64,000 nucleotides of DNA from an uncultured Pelagibacteraceae bacterium (GTDB lineage: Bacteria; Pseudomonadota; Alphaproteobacteria; Pelagibacterales; Pelagibacteraceae): the NCBI GenBank assembly GCA_902636075.1, contig CACPQM010000007.1, forward strand, positions 1 through 64,000, written 5' to 3'. The stretch's first letter is position 1, and each line of letters starts with the position of its first letter. The position numbers and the translations under genes are program-made. The notes beneath the pieces were generated by a model. That model saw nothing but the letters and a program-made list of their open reading frames with translations. It did not search any database and had not been told where the DNA came from. Below are positions 11,265 to 20,347 of the stretch, piece after piece.

Positions 11265-12184
11265 TGACCAAAAAAATTGCTTTCATGGGCACTCCCAACA
11301 TTTCTGGGCAAATACTCAAATCATTGTATCAAAATGGTTTTGATATTGAGGTTGTTTATACTCAACCACCTGTAGCATCAAATAGAGGTCACAGATTAAA
11401 TAAGTCACCAGTTCATATAATGGCTGAAATATTAAATATTCCTATTAGAACTCCAATTGTATTAGATAATACTAAAGAAAAAAATTTTCTTCAAAAACAA
11501 AACATAAGTTTGGGTATTGTTGTTGCTTACGGGCAAATTCTTAAAAAAGATATTTTAAAAATTCCAAAATATGGATGGATAAATATTCATTATTCACTTT
11601 TACCAAAATTACGAGGTGCTGCTCCCATTCAAAGGGCAATTATGAACAATGAAAAAGCAACAGGTATTTCTATAATGAAAATTGATGAAGGTTTAGACTC
11701 CGGTCCCGTCTGTAATCAATATTCTATAAATATTTTAGAAAATGAAAATAGTGAGGATCTGTCTCAAAGATTAAGCAATTTAGCATCTGAAAAAATTCTA
11801 CAAAATATTGACGATATATTTGATAACAAAGCATCTTTTAAAGAGCAAGATCATAATAAATCCACATATGCAAAAAAAATTAAAAAAGAAGAAGGAAAAA
11901 TAAATTGGGATGACAGTAATTTAAAGATCATAGGAAAAATTAATGGTCTATATCCGAACCCAGGAGGTTGGTTTGAATTTAAAGGTGAAAGATATAAGAT
12001 ACTAAAAGCAGAAAAATCAATTTTAAGTGGAAAATCAGGATATGTCTTATCAGATAATTTTGAAATTGGTTGTGGTGAAAATTCAATAAAGATCATTGAG
12101 ATCCAAAGGCAAGGTAAAACAGTTCAAAAAACCAAGGAATTTCTGCGTGGTAGCCAAATTACTAAAGGCACTGATTTGAATTAA
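11264..12184 (+). CDS. fmt: Methionyl-tRNA formyltransferase
   Basis: Transfers formyl from 10-formyl-THF to initiator Met-tRNA. The N-terminal hydrolase-like fold starts with IAFMGTP. The catalytic region is VVAYGQIL then NIHYSLLPKLRGAAPIQ, containing the conserved Asn and His, and the conserved Asp is in DEGLDSGP. A C-terminal OB-like tRNA-binding domain follows from about residue 205. Length 306 is usual. It overlaps def by one base, and truA follows 2 nt after its stop. Confidence 0.95.
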   Translation: MTKKIAFMGTPNISGQILKSLYQNGFDIEVVYTQPPVASNRGHRLNKSPVHIMAEILNIPIRTPIVLDNTKEKNFLQKQNISLGIVVAYGQILKKDILKIPKYGWINIHYSLLPKLRGAAPIQRAIMNNEKATGISIMKIDEGLDSGPVCNQYSINILENENSEDLSQRLSNLASEKILQNIDDIFDNKASFKEQDHNKSTYAKKIKKEEGKINWDDSNLKIIGKINGLYPNPGGWFEFKGERYKILKAEKSILSGKSGYVLSDNFEIGCGENSIKIIEIQRQGKTVQKTKEFLRGSQITKGTDLN

Positions 12185-12186
12185 AC

Positions 12187-12927
12187 ATGTTCAGATATCA
12201 AATTCTAATAGAATATGTTGGATCTTCTTTCATAGGTTGGCAAGTACAAACAAAAGGCAAAACTATACAAGGATTAATTCAAAAAAAAATTTCATATCTT
12301 TTAAATGAAAAAATTACACTTATTGGTTCGGGAAGAACAGATACCGGTGTTCATGCAATTGAGCAATCTGCACATTTTGATGTCACTGAAAAAATCCAAA
12401 ATTTAAAAAAATTTTTAAAATCAATTAATTATTTTTTAAATAAATACGAAATAGCCGTTTTAAAAATAAAAAGAAAAAATATGAAATTTCATGCGCGTTT
12501 TTCTGCAAAAGAGAGAATTTATAAATACATTATTTTTAATCAATTGAGTAAACCTATCCTTCAAAATAAGCGAGGATGGTTTGTTATTAGAAAGCTTGAA
12601 TTAGAAATAATGAAAAAAGCAGCAAAAAAGTTAGTTGGAACTCATGATTTTTCAACTTTTAGAGCATCTGGATGTAATTCAAAGAGCCCAATAAGATCAA
12701 TTAAATCCGTCAAAATAAAAAAGATAAAAAATAAAATTGAATTAGAGTTTAGATCTCAATCATTTTTAAAACAACAAGTTAGATCAATGGTTGGTTGTTT
12801 AAAATATATTGGTGAAAAAAAGTGGACATTAAAAAAATTTACAAGTGTTATTAAATTAAAAAATAGAAATTTATGCGCACCACCAGCACCAGCAGAAGGA
12901 TTATTTTTGAAAAAAGTTTTATACTAA
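12187..12927 (+). CDS. truA: tRNA pseudouridine(38-40) synthase
   Basis: Isomerises uridines 38-40 in the anticodon arm. The catalytic Asp is D52 in GSGRTDTGVHA. The second conserved block, FSTFRASGCNSKSPIRSI, and the C-terminal KQQVRSMVGCLKYIG are typical. At 246 residues it has normal length. It is the last gene of the def-fmt-truA run. Its stop (TAA) interlocks with the TAG of the SET gene on the other strand within four bases. Confidence 0.94.
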   Translation: MFRYQILIEYVGSSFIGWQVQTKGKTIQGLIQKKISYLLNEKITLIGSGRTDTGVHAIEQSAHFDVTEKIQNLKKFLKSINYFLNKYEIAVLKIKRKNMKFHARFSAKERIYKYIIFNQLSKPILQNKRGWFVIRKLELEIMKKAAKKLVGTHDFSTFRASGCNSKSPIRSIKSVKIKKIKNKIELEFRSQSFLKQQVRSMVGCLKYIGEKKWTLKKFTSVIKLKNRNLCAPPAPAEGLFLKKVLY

Positions 12928-13397
12928 TTTCCCCTTTTACCCATTGAGAATTTTTTATTAATTCTCCATCTTGACTCTGCTCTCAAAATATAGCCACAAC
13001 AATTTTTTGACTTACATTTACAAGGAAATTGTTTGTAATCTTTATCATATCCAAACCCATAATCACAAGTTAGCTCCTCACCTTTTTTAATATCTTTTAT
13101 AGCCTTAACCCAAATTTTAAGGCCCTTACCATCGTAGTCACAGTTATTCTCACATGAGTGGTTTATAAGACCAGCTTTATTCCATGGGAAATCCCCATCA
13201 AGATCATATCTTTTATTTATTGTAAACAAATATATTGGCTTACTGTTATCGTATTTATCAGAATTCTCAGTTTGTGTTTTTGTAATTAATTTTCCAATGT
13301 AATCTATTATTTTTTCACCTTTTTTTATATCTCTTGTGGCGTAAAGTCCTTTACCTTTTTTATCAATATTAGACTTTTTAATCTTATATAGTTTCAT
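12924..13397 (-). CDS. SET-domain lysine methyltransferase-like protein
   Basis: A compact 157-residue SET protein. GKGLYATRDIKKGEKI (15-30) is the N-terminal SET block. NHSC (79-82) and ELTCDYGF (108-115) form the AdoMet and catalytic core with Y113. A post-SET-like cysteine cluster follows (C126, C128, C133, C134), which in eukaryotic enzymes binds zinc with the NHSC cysteine. These motifs indicate S-adenosylmethionine-dependent protein lysine methylation; the substrate is unknown. It is downstream of a histone-deacetylase-family gene (31-nt gap) on the same strand. Such small SET proteins are scattered through bacteria. Confidence 0.82.
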   Translation of the reverse strand: MKLYKIKKSNIDKKGKGLYATRDIKKGEKIIDYIGKLITKTQTENSDKYDNSKPIYLFTINKRYDLDGDFPWNKAGLINHSCENNCDYDGKGLKIWVKAIKDIKKGEELTCDYGFGYDKDYKQFPCKCKSKNCCGYILRAESRWRINKKFSMGKRGN

Positions 13398-13428
13398 ATA
13401 TTTGTGTGTATTGATTAAAAAAATATTA

Positions 13429-14358
13429 TCAATTAAATTCTATCAACGCATCAACATGTCTTTGGGTACAACTTTGCAATGCTTTAAGATCATAACCACC
13501 TTCAAGAATTGAAACAACCTTACCATTACAAAAAGATTTAGAAACTTCTAAAGTCCTTTTGGTAATTTTGTAAAAATCTTCTGTACTTAATCTCATTTGT
13601 GCTAAGGGGTCGTCAATATGTGCATCAAAACCCGCAGAAAATAGCAAAAATTCAGGTTTGAACTGCTTTATCTTGTTTAAAACATTTTCATATGCATTTA
13701 AATATACTTCAGATGCTGTTCCAGCTTCTAGTGGAATATTCAATACATTATTAAATTCTCCATTTTCCTTATGTGAACCTGAGCCGGGATAATAAGGGTA
13801 TTGGTGAGTAGAAACGTATAATACCTTTTCATTATCATAAAAAATATCTTGAGTTCCATTACCATGGTGAACATCAAAATCAATTATTGCAATTTTTTTG
13901 TATTTATACTTTTCAATTAGATAATTAGCACCAACGGCCACATTATTATAAATACAAAATCCCATAGCTTTATTTTTTTCCGCATGATGGCCCGGAGGTC
14001 TTACAGCACAAAAAGCGTTTTTAAATTCTTTATTTTGTACTCCGTCTATTGCTGTAATAATTGAACCGACTGCATCTTTAGAAGCATCTTTGCTACCAGG
14101 GGAAACAATTGTATCACCATCTAAAAATACTAAACCTTTTTTTGGAAAAGACTGTTTAATATGATTAATATAATCTAATGAATGGGTTTTATTTAAAAAA
14201 AATTCATCAAATTCATTTGGTTTTTTCCATATAAGATTTTTGTTATCTACTTTTTTAAAGTTATCAATTATAGCAGTAACTCTATCAATTTTTTCTGGAT
14301 GACCATTTCCAGTATTATGGTTTTTATAAGAATCTGAAGTGATTAGACCAGTCTTCAC
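13429..14358 (-). CDS. Histone deacetylase family protein (AcuC/acetylpolyamine amidohydrolase-like)
   Basis: Zinc-dependent deacetylase of the arginase/deacetylase fold. Key blocks are RPPGHHAE (120-127, catalytic H124 and H125), IDFDVHHGNGTQ (Zn ligands D162 and H164) and SAGFDAHIDDPLA (Zn ligand D250). The C-terminal LEGGYDL is conserved. At 309 residues it has normal length. It overlaps dapE by 4 nt (ATGA), so it is translated with the lysine genes. The substrate cannot be told from sequence; bacterial members act on acetylated proteins, polyamines or small molecules. Confidence 0.9.
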   Translation of the reverse strand: MKTGLITSDSYKNHNTGNGHPEKIDRVTAIIDNFKKVDNKNLIWKKPNEFDEFFLNKTHSLDYINHIKQSFPKKGLVFLDGDTIVSPGSKDASKDAVGSIITAIDGVQNKEFKNAFCAVRPPGHHAEKNKAMGFCIYNNVAVGANYLIEKYKYKKIAIIDFDVHHGNGTQDIFYDNEKVLYVSTHQYPYYPGSGSHKENGEFNNVLNIPLEAGTASEVYLNAYENVLNKIKQFKPEFLLFSAGFDAHIDDPLAQMRLSTEDFYKITKRTLEVSKSFCNGKVVSILEGGYDLKALQSCTQRHVDALIEFN

Positions 14359-15512
14359 TTAAAATAATTTTCTAAAACTTTTGAATATATTAAACTCAAT
14401 TTTTTTAAATCAATTAGTGAGACAGCCTCATCAACTTTATGCATAGTTTTTCCTACTAAGCCAAATTCTAAACAAGGAGCTATTTCTCTAATGAACCTTG
14501 CATCTGATGTGCCTCCAGTAGTTGAAAGTTTAGGTTTTATTTTAGTAACTTTTTTAATAACATCCTGTATCATAAATGTTGTACTATTAGGCTTTGTAAG
14601 AAAAGCTTCACCTGAAACACTATAATCAATTTTATATTTAGATTTAGTTTTATTACATACTTTTTTTAAAATTTTATTAATTTTTTTTTTAATGGAATTT
14701 GAAGTATGCATATTATTAAATCTTATATTAAACGAAGCATCCGCAAAACCTGGAATTACATTATCTGCAGTATTATTTATATTAATTTTTGTAATTTCAA
14801 GATTTGTTGGTTGAAAATCCTTTGTGCCTTTGTCAAATTGTATATCTTTTAGTTCTTTAAGTATTCTAACTAGAGCAGTCGAAGGGTTATTTGCTCTATG
14901 AGGATATGCTACATGCCCTTGAATTCCTGTGACTGTTAATCGACCATTCATACTTCCTCTACGACCAATTTTAATCATCTCACCTAATTTATTCGGGTTA
15001 GTTGGCTCTCCAACCAAGCAAAAATCTATTTTCTCTCTTTTCTTTTTCAAATAGTTCACAACTTTCTTGGTTCCATTAATGGCAACACCTTCCTCATCTC
15101 CAGTAATTAAAAGACTTATCGATCCTTTAAATCCTCTATTTTTTTCAACAAAAATACTTATAGCTGATACAAAAGCAGCTATAGAGCTTTTCATGTCATT
15201 TGCACCCCTTCCGATTAAATGTCCTTTTTTAATTGATGGTTTAAACGGATTTACTGTCCAATCTTTTAAATTTCCAGCAGGAACAACATCAAGATGTCCC
15301 GCATAACAAAAATTAGGACTTTTATCCCCTAATCTTGCATATAGATTTTTAACCGGTGCATTTCCTTTTTCTTTAAACTCCAGAATTTTAGTTTTAAACC
15401 CAAGTTTTTTTAATTTTTTTTCCAAAAATTTCATTATTCCCGCATCTATAGGGGTTACAGTTGGAAATCTAATTAGCTCTTTAGCTAATTGAAGTTCATT
15501 TATAATTTTCAT
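14355..15512 (-). CDS. dapE: Succinyl-diaminopimelate desuccinylase
   Basis: Di-zinc M20-family amidohydrolase of the succinylase route to lysine and meso-diaminopimelate. Metal and catalytic residues lie in YAGHLDVVPAG (His, Asp), GRGANDMKSS (bridging Asp), TGDEEG (catalytic Glu-Glu) and GKTMHKVDE (His). TGGTSDARFI is the DapE signature near the C-terminus. Length 385 is normal. It follows dapD by 5 nt and overlaps the deacetylase gene by 4 nt. Confidence 0.94.
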   Translation of the reverse strand: MKIINELQLAKELIRFPTVTPIDAGIMKFLEKKLKKLGFKTKILEFKEKGNAPVKNLYARLGDKSPNFCYAGHLDVVPAGNLKDWTVNPFKPSIKKGHLIGRGANDMKSSIAAFVSAISIFVEKNRGFKGSISLLITGDEEGVAINGTKKVVNYLKKKREKIDFCLVGEPTNPNKLGEMIKIGRRGSMNGRLTVTGIQGHVAYPHRANNPSTALVRILKELKDIQFDKGTKDFQPTNLEITKININNTADNVIPGFADASFNIRFNNMHTSNSIKKKINKILKKVCNKTKSKYKIDYSVSGEAFLTKPNSTTFMIQDVIKKVTKIKPKLSTTGGTSDARFIREIAPCLEFGLVGKTMHKVDEAVSLIDLKKLSLIYSKVLENYFK

Positions 15513-15517
15513 CGAAA

Positions 15518-16345
15518 CTATTCTCTCAAGAGATCGTTTATAGAAGTTTTAGATCTTGTTTTCTCATCTACTTGCTTAATTATTACAGCACAATATAGTG
15601 AGGGTGCAGATGGGTTACTTTTATCAGGAAGTGAACCTGGAACTACAACTGAATAAGGAGGAATTTTTCCATATGTAATTTCTCCAGTCTTCCTATTAAC
15701 AATTTTAGTAGATTGTCCTATATACATTCCCATACTAAGCACGGATCCTTCACCTACAATTACACCTTCTACAACTTCAGACATTGCACCTAAAAAAACA
15801 TTATCTTCAATAATAGTTGGTAAAGCTTGTGCAGGTTCTAAAACTCCACCCACTCCTGAACCAGCGGAGATATGACAATTTTTTCCAATTTGGCTACAGC
15901 TTCCTGCTCTTGCAAATGTATCAATCATTGTTCCTTCGTCTATGTATGCCCCAATGTTAACGTAGCATGGCATTAAAACTGCATTCTTACCAACAAAACT
16001 TCCTTTTCTTACTGGTGAGTTAGGCACCATTCTAAAACCCGCTTTCTCATGATCTTCTTTTGTCCATCCTGCAGTCTTACCCTTTAGTAAATGAGCTTTA
16101 TCATACCAACTACTATATGGACCATTCAAATTCTCCATTGGATATAATCTAAAACTTAACATGATTGCTTTTTTCAAATGTTGATGAGTTATCCATTCAC
16201 CGTTTATTTTTTCAGCAACTCGTGACTTTCCACTATCTAAATCATCAATAACTTGATTTATAGTATCTTTTAAGGACTGATCTGAAGCAGGATTTATTTG
16301 ATCCCTTTTTTCCCAAGCTTCATTTATTACATTTTCTACACTCAT
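15518..16345 (-). CDS. dapD: 2,3,4,5-tetrahydropyridine-2,6-dicarboxylate N-succinyltransferase
   Basis: Succinylates tetrahydrodipicolinate using succinyl-CoA; the step before DapC and DapE. The protein has a helical N-terminal domain and a left-handed beta-helix of hexapeptide repeats (about 110-230, with runs such as [17 protein letters not shown] and [14 protein letters not shown]). The conserved substrate-site segment [14 protein letters not shown] is present. Length 275 is normal. It sits 3 nt after the HAD gene and 5 nt before dapE. Confidence 0.95.
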   Translation of the reverse strand: MSVENVINEAWEKRDQINPASDQSLKDTINQVIDDLDSGKSRVAEKINGEWITHQHLKKAIMLSFRLYPMENLNGPYSSWYDKAHLLKGKTAGWTKEDHEKAGFRMVPNSPVRKGSFVGKNAVLMPCYVNIGAYIDEGTMIDTFARAGSCSQIGKNCHISAGSGVGGVLEPAQALPTIIEDNVFLGAMSEVVEGVIVGEGSVLSMGMYIGQSTKIVNRKTGEITYGKIPPYSVVVPGSLPDKSNPSAPSLYCAVIIKQVDEKTRSKTSINDLLRE

Positions 16346-16348
16346 AAT

Positions 16349-17011
16349 TTACGAGTTTTTTAATAACCTTATTTCTTTTAAAAATAAAGAGAGATTTTCT
16401 ATTTTATAGTCAATATAGTCTTTATCAGATTCTTTTTTACCCCAATATTCATCATTGATTAGCCAAACAGTTGTAGCCCCTCTTTCTTTTCCAATTGACA
16501 AGTTTTTTGCAATATCTTCAATATAAATTGTTTCTTTTGGGTCAATATCAAATTTTTTTACCATAAGATCGAATGCCTTTGCTGCAGGTTTTGGGCTGTA
16601 TTCCGCATCAACTATATCAAATACATCCTCAAAGAGATCATCAATACCCAAATGTGTAGTTATATTGTTAACATGCTCACTAGAACCATTGGTAAAAACG
16701 AATTTTCTTAAATCCAACTTTTCTATTTCACCTCTTAATACAATATCCTTCTCCATAAAAGATAGGTCAATATCATGAACAAAATTTAAAAACTCTCTAG
16801 GAGAAATATCGTGATGTATCATTAATCCATTAAGACTTGTATTATATTTATGAAAGTAGTTGGTTTGTAATTTTTTAGCTTCGACTAAGTTAATTTTTAA
16901 TTTTTCAGAAATGTATTGCGTCATTCTTTTACTTACTTGACCAAATACAGATTCTAAATCCTGATAAAGAACACCATCACAATCAAATAAAATATTTTTT
17001 ATATTTTTCAT
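16349..17011 (-). CDS. HAD-family phosphatase, pyrimidine 5'-nucleotidase-like
   Basis: HAD-superfamily hydrolase with motif I FDCDGVLY (nucleophile and acid Asp at 9 and 11), motif II FTNGSS, motif III Lys in SPKPAAKAFD and motif IV IYIEDIAKN. The helical cap after motif I and the overall pattern resemble Sdt1-like pyrimidine 5'-nucleotidases, which are commonly found between argB and dapD in alphaproteobacteria. The substrate is not proven. It overlaps argB by 4 nt. Length 220 is normal. Confidence 0.82.
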   Translation of the reverse strand: MKNIKNILFDCDGVLYQDLESVFGQVSKRMTQYISEKLKINLVEAKKLQTNYFHKYNTSLNGLMIHHDISPREFLNFVHDIDLSFMEKDIVLRGEIEKLDLRKFVFTNGSSEHVNNITTHLGIDDLFEDVFDIVDAEYSPKPAAKAFDLMVKKFDIDPKETIYIEDIAKNLSIGKERGATTVWLINDEYWGKKESDKDYIDYKIENLSLFLKEIRLLKNS

Positions 17012-17856
17012 TTTCTTATTAATGTACCAGCACCTTTGTCTGAAAATAATTCAAAAAGTATTGAATGTTTTTTTCTTCCATCAATAATACCGACACCGGT
17101 AACACCGTTCATTACTGCATCTAAGCATGTATTAATTTTAGGAATCATACCCTCTGTTATAATTTCATTATTTATCATTTCTAAAATTTCAGATGACGTA
17201 ATTTCCTCAATGAGCTTTTTTTCTTTGTCTAGTACACCTTCAACATTTGTCATTAATAATAATCTTCTACATTTCAAAGATTTAGCTATTGCACCAGCTG
17301 CTGTATCGCCATTAATATTAAATGTCTGATTATTTTTACCCAGTCCTAAAGGTGATATAATTGGAACTGAATTTACCTTAATTATATCCTTTATAATATT
17401 TGTATTTATTTTATTTGGTTTTCCCACAAAACCAAGCTCCTCTGCTTCTGGAATAATCTCGATAACATTATTTTTTTTTGTGTTTAATGAGACTGCATTT
17501 GAACCTTTTTCAATTAAAGAATTCACAATATCTTCGTTAAAATCAATAAGGACATCTTCAACTATATTAATAATTTTTTCATCCGTAACCCTTAAACCTC
17601 TAATAAATTTTGATTGAATATTTGATTTTTCTAACTCTCTTTTAATTCTAGGACCACCTCCGTGGACTATTATTATTGATAATCCTAACTTATTAAGGAT
17701 ACTTATATCTGAAATAAAATTGTTGAAAATATTTCTATCAATAAAAACGTTCCCTCCATATTTAATAACTATTAATTCATTTTTATATTTATCTATATAT
17801 TTTTTAACCTCTTCGATGGAAGGACCATCTTTTGGTACTATTTTTTCTATTTCCAT
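17008..17856 (-). CDS. argB: Acetylglutamate kinase
   Basis: Phosphorylates N-acetylglutamate in arginine synthesis. The amino-acid kinase fold shows VIKYGGNVF near residue 32, IVHGGGPRI, the arginine/acetylglutamate-site block (FIRGLRVTDE) and NINGDTAAGAIA. The C-terminal GMIPKINTCLDAV motif is typical of ArgB. Length 282 is usual. It begins 5 nt after yidC. In most alphaproteobacteria engB lies between yidC and argB; it is absent here. Confidence 0.94.
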   Translation of the reverse strand: MEIEKIVPKDGPSIEEVKKYIDKYKNELIVIKYGGNVFIDRNIFNNFISDISILNKLGLSIIIVHGGGPRIKRELEKSNIQSKFIRGLRVTDEKIINIVEDVLIDFNEDIVNSLIEKGSNAVSLNTKKNNVIEIIPEAEELGFVGKPNKINTNIIKDIIKVNSVPIISPLGLGKNNQTFNINGDTAAGAIAKSLKCRRLLLMTNVEGVLDKEKKLIEEITSSEILEMINNEIITEGMIPKINTCLDAVMNGVTGVGIIDGRKKHSILFELFSDKGAGTLIRK

Positions 17857-17861
17857 TTCTA

Positions 17862-19544
17862 TTAAACAGTTTTGACAGTCGTTCTTTTGATTATTATGTA
17901 CTGTTGTGCCATTGTTAAAATGTTATTTATAGTCCAGTAAATAACTAGTCCTGCTGGGAAAGGAGCTAGTATTACTGTCAAAAATAAAGGAAAGAACATA
18001 AATATTTTTGCTTGAACAGGATCGGGAGGCGTTGGATTTAGTTTTTGCTGCATCCACATTGAAACACCCATTAAGCATGGCCATACACCTATTAGTAAAA
18101 AAGAAGGGGGATCCCATGGAATTAGTCCAAATAAATTAAATATGGATGTAGGATCTCTTTCACTTAAATCTTTTATCCAACCAAAAAATGGTTGATGTCT
18201 CATCTCAATTGTTACAAACAAAACTTTATAAATTGCAAAGAAAAAAGGTATCTGTATAAAAATTGGAAGACACCCGCTTATTGGATTAACTTTTTCTCTT
18301 TTGTATAATGCCATCATCTCTTGTTGGAGTTTCATTTTATCTTCTTTATGCAACTCTTTTAGTCTTGTCATTTCTGGCTGAAGAACTTTCATTTTAGCCA
18401 TTGACCTAAATGAGTAATTTGCAAGTGGAAAAAATGCTAATCTTATACAAGCAGTTATCATTATAATTGCTATTCCAAAATTACCTGCAAGATTAAAGAA
18501 ATATTGAATTGCAAAGAATAAAGGTTTTACAATGAAATAAAACCATCCCCAATCTATTGCTAAATCAAATTTATTAATATTTTCACTTTCAGCATATCCA
18601 TCAATAACGTTTACTTCTTTTGCGGCAATTATCACTCTAATTGAGTTACTTTTTGTTTCATTTGCACCAACTTCTGTTGCGTTCGTCTCAATAAAATTTG
18701 CTCTGAACTTATTTTTGTAATCAAAATCAGATCTAAAACTTTTATCTTTTTCAGGTATAAGACTAGTAAGCCAATATTTATCAGTTATACCTAGCCACCC
18801 AGATTGTGCATTTTTAGAATATTTTTTTTCCTCGATATCATCATAATCCTCTTCAACTAATTGATCATCAAAAACTCCAATTAAACCCTCATGTAAAATA
18901 TAAAAATTAGTTACATCAGGGGCTACATTTCTTATGATTTGTCCATATGGATAAAAGTTATAAGTATTATCTGAACTATTAATTATCGTTTGTTTGATAT
19001 TAAAAAGATATTGTTTATCTAAACTTATTTCTTTTACGAATTTAATATTTTGACTGTTAGTCCAACTTAATTTCACTGGGGAATTAGGTGTGAGTTTGTT
19101 ACTTCCTTCTAAGCTCCAAAGAGATTTTGAGTTTGGTAAGTCAATATTTTTATTAGTTGTTGCCCATCCAGTTTCTACATAATATCCATTATCAGACTGT
19201 TTAGGATTTAGCAGAATTACATTATCATCTCCATTTAAAGTATTAGTATAATTTTTAAAAGTTAAGTCGTCTATTGAAGACCCAATTAATGAAATTGAGC
19301 CTTTAATTTTGTCATTTTCAAAAAGAACTCTTTCATTTTCTTTTAAAGCATCATTTCTAGATATTTTTATTGTTTCTTCGTCCTGAACTAATGATGGTGC
19401 ATCCGTTGAAGAATTTTCACTGGTAATATTTTTGTCATTAGAAACATCTTTTTGGTCTACTACTGCTGGAGCGAAAAATAGACTATAGAGTATTATTACG
19501 GCTGCACTCAGAGATATTGCGGCAATTACATTTTTTGTATCCAT
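17862..19544 (-). CDS. yidC: Membrane protein insertase YidC
   Basis: Inserts proteins into the inner membrane with or without SecYEG. An N-terminal membrane anchor (about 7-27) is followed by the large periplasmic beta domain (about 50-330) typical of Gram-negative YidC. The conserved core of five membrane helices (340-560) contains the MAKMKVLQPEM cytoplasmic loop and NPISGCLPIFIQIPFFFA. Length 560 is normal. It sits 3 nt after yidD in the rpmH-rnpA-yidD-yidC unit. Confidence 0.96.
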   Translation of the reverse strand: MDTKNVIAAISLSAAVIILYSLFFAPAVVDQKDVSNDKNITSENSSTDAPSLVQDEETIKISRNDALKENERVLFENDKIKGSISLIGSSIDDLTFKNYTNTLNGDDNVILLNPKQSDNGYYVETGWATTNKNIDLPNSKSLWSLEGSNKLTPNSPVKLSWTNSQNIKFVKEISLDKQYLFNIKQTIINSSDNTYNFYPYGQIIRNVAPDVTNFYILHEGLIGVFDDQLVEEDYDDIEEKKYSKNAQSGWLGITDKYWLTSLIPEKDKSFRSDFDYKNKFRANFIETNATEVGANETKSNSIRVIIAAKEVNVIDGYAESENINKFDLAIDWGWFYFIVKPLFFAIQYFFNLAGNFGIAIIMITACIRLAFFPLANYSFRSMAKMKVLQPEMTRLKELHKEDKMKLQQEMMALYKREKVNPISGCLPIFIQIPFFFAIYKVLFVTIEMRHQPFFGWIKDLSERDPTSIFNLFGLIPWDPPSFLLIGVWPCLMGVSMWMQQKLNPTPPDPVQAKIFMFFPLFLTVILAPFPAGLVIYWTINNILTMAQQYIIIKRTTVKTV

Positions 19545-19547
19545 AAA

Positions 19548-19790
19548 TTACTTTTTCTTTTTAACTGGATCAAATCCCTCTCCACCACCCAAAATTTTTA
19601 TCGGATGACAACTAAGTATTCTTTTAAATCCATTAATACTTCCTTTTAAAATTCCATTCTCTTTTATATTTTCTATAAAATAATCTGAACATGTCGGAAG
19701 ATATCTGCAATTATTACCTAGATACGGAGATATAAGTATTTGATAAAACCTTATAATCTTGATTATTAATAATTTAATAAAATTGGTCAT
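19548..19790 (-). CDS. yidD: Membrane protein insertion efficiency factor YidD
   Basis: Small amphipathic membrane-associated protein (80 residues) that helps YidC-dependent insertion. The signature blocks are RFYQILISPYLGNNCRYLPTCSDY and ILSCHPI, with the family cysteines. It overlaps rnpA by 4 nt (ATGA) and precedes yidC by 3 nt, the standard order. Confidence 0.94.
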   Translation of the reverse strand: MTNFIKLLIIKIIRFYQILISPYLGNNCRYLPTCSDYFIENIKENGILKGSINGFKRILSCHPIKILGGGEGFDPVKKKK

Positions 19791-20128
19791 TTAATTTTTT
19801 TAAAGTCTTCTAGTGTTGCATTTTTTATTGTTTCATAAGGATCTTTGCTAACAGATATTCTTGCAATCAATAAATAACAATAATTAAAATTGATGTTAAT
19901 TGATTTCAGAGCTTCGTTCATAATATTTCTTAATCTTCTTTTAATTTTATTTCTTGTAACTGCATTTCCAATTTTCTTTTTGGCTACAAAACTAATATTT
20001 AATTTATTATTATTTTTATCAGAAAGTTTTTTAAAGAAAATTGTTAAGTATTTGTTAGAAATTTTTTTTCCACTCAGAATAGACTTAAAATCATCATTTT
20101 TAGAAAGGCTAACAATCTTGTTTTTCAT
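19787..20128 (-). CDS. rnpA: Ribonuclease P protein component
   Basis: Protein subunit of RNase P, which matures tRNA 5' ends. The family RNR motif is present as GNAVTRNKIKRRLRN (about 53-67), along with FVAKKKIG. At 113 residues it has normal length and is strongly basic. Its ATG shares a base with the rpmH stop (TAATG), and its end overlaps yidD by 4 nt. Confidence 0.94.
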   Translation of the reverse strand: MKNKIVSLSKNDDFKSILSGKKISNKYLTIFFKKLSDKNNNKLNISFVAKKKIGNAVTRNKIKRRLRNIMNEALKSININFNYCYLLIARISVSKDPYETIKNATLEDFKKIK

Positions 20129-20265
20129 TAAGCGTTTGTTAATTTTTTTCTACCTTTAGCTCTTCTTCTTTTTAATACTTTTCTTCCACCCTTTGTTTTT
20201 TTTTTAGCTCTAAAGCCAATAGCTCTTTTTCTTTTTCTATTACTTGGTTGATATGTACGTTTCAT
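20128..20265 (-). CDS. rpmH: 50S ribosomal protein L34
   Basis: A 45-residue ORF reading [14 protein letters not shown] at its start and [16 protein letters not shown] near its end, which is L34. It is extremely Lys/Arg-rich. Its stop overlaps the rnpA start by one base. It is the first gene of the minus-strand block running down to the SET gene. The 82-bp spacer to the divergent VTT gene must hold the promoters for both. Confidence 0.97.
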   Translation of the reverse strand: MKRTYQPSNRKRKRAIGFRAKKKTKGGRKVLKRRRAKGRKKLTNA

Positions 20266-20347
20266 TGTTGTTAAATTAATGTTAAATTTCGGTAGTTATA
20301 CAAATATATATATATAAGTACAGCGATTTTTAATAAGTTAAAAATCA

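Noticed and set aside
12924-14358. SET and deacetylase genes as recent transfer from a eukaryote.
   Set aside because: Codon use and spacing match the neighbours and both families are widespread in bacteria; sequence alone gives no sign of recent transfer.
20290-20310. TTATACAAA near rpmH resembling a DnaA box, suggesting oriC.
   Set aside because: One near-match in AT-rich DNA, no cluster of boxes, no dnaA, and alphaproteobacterial origins are often not at rpmH.
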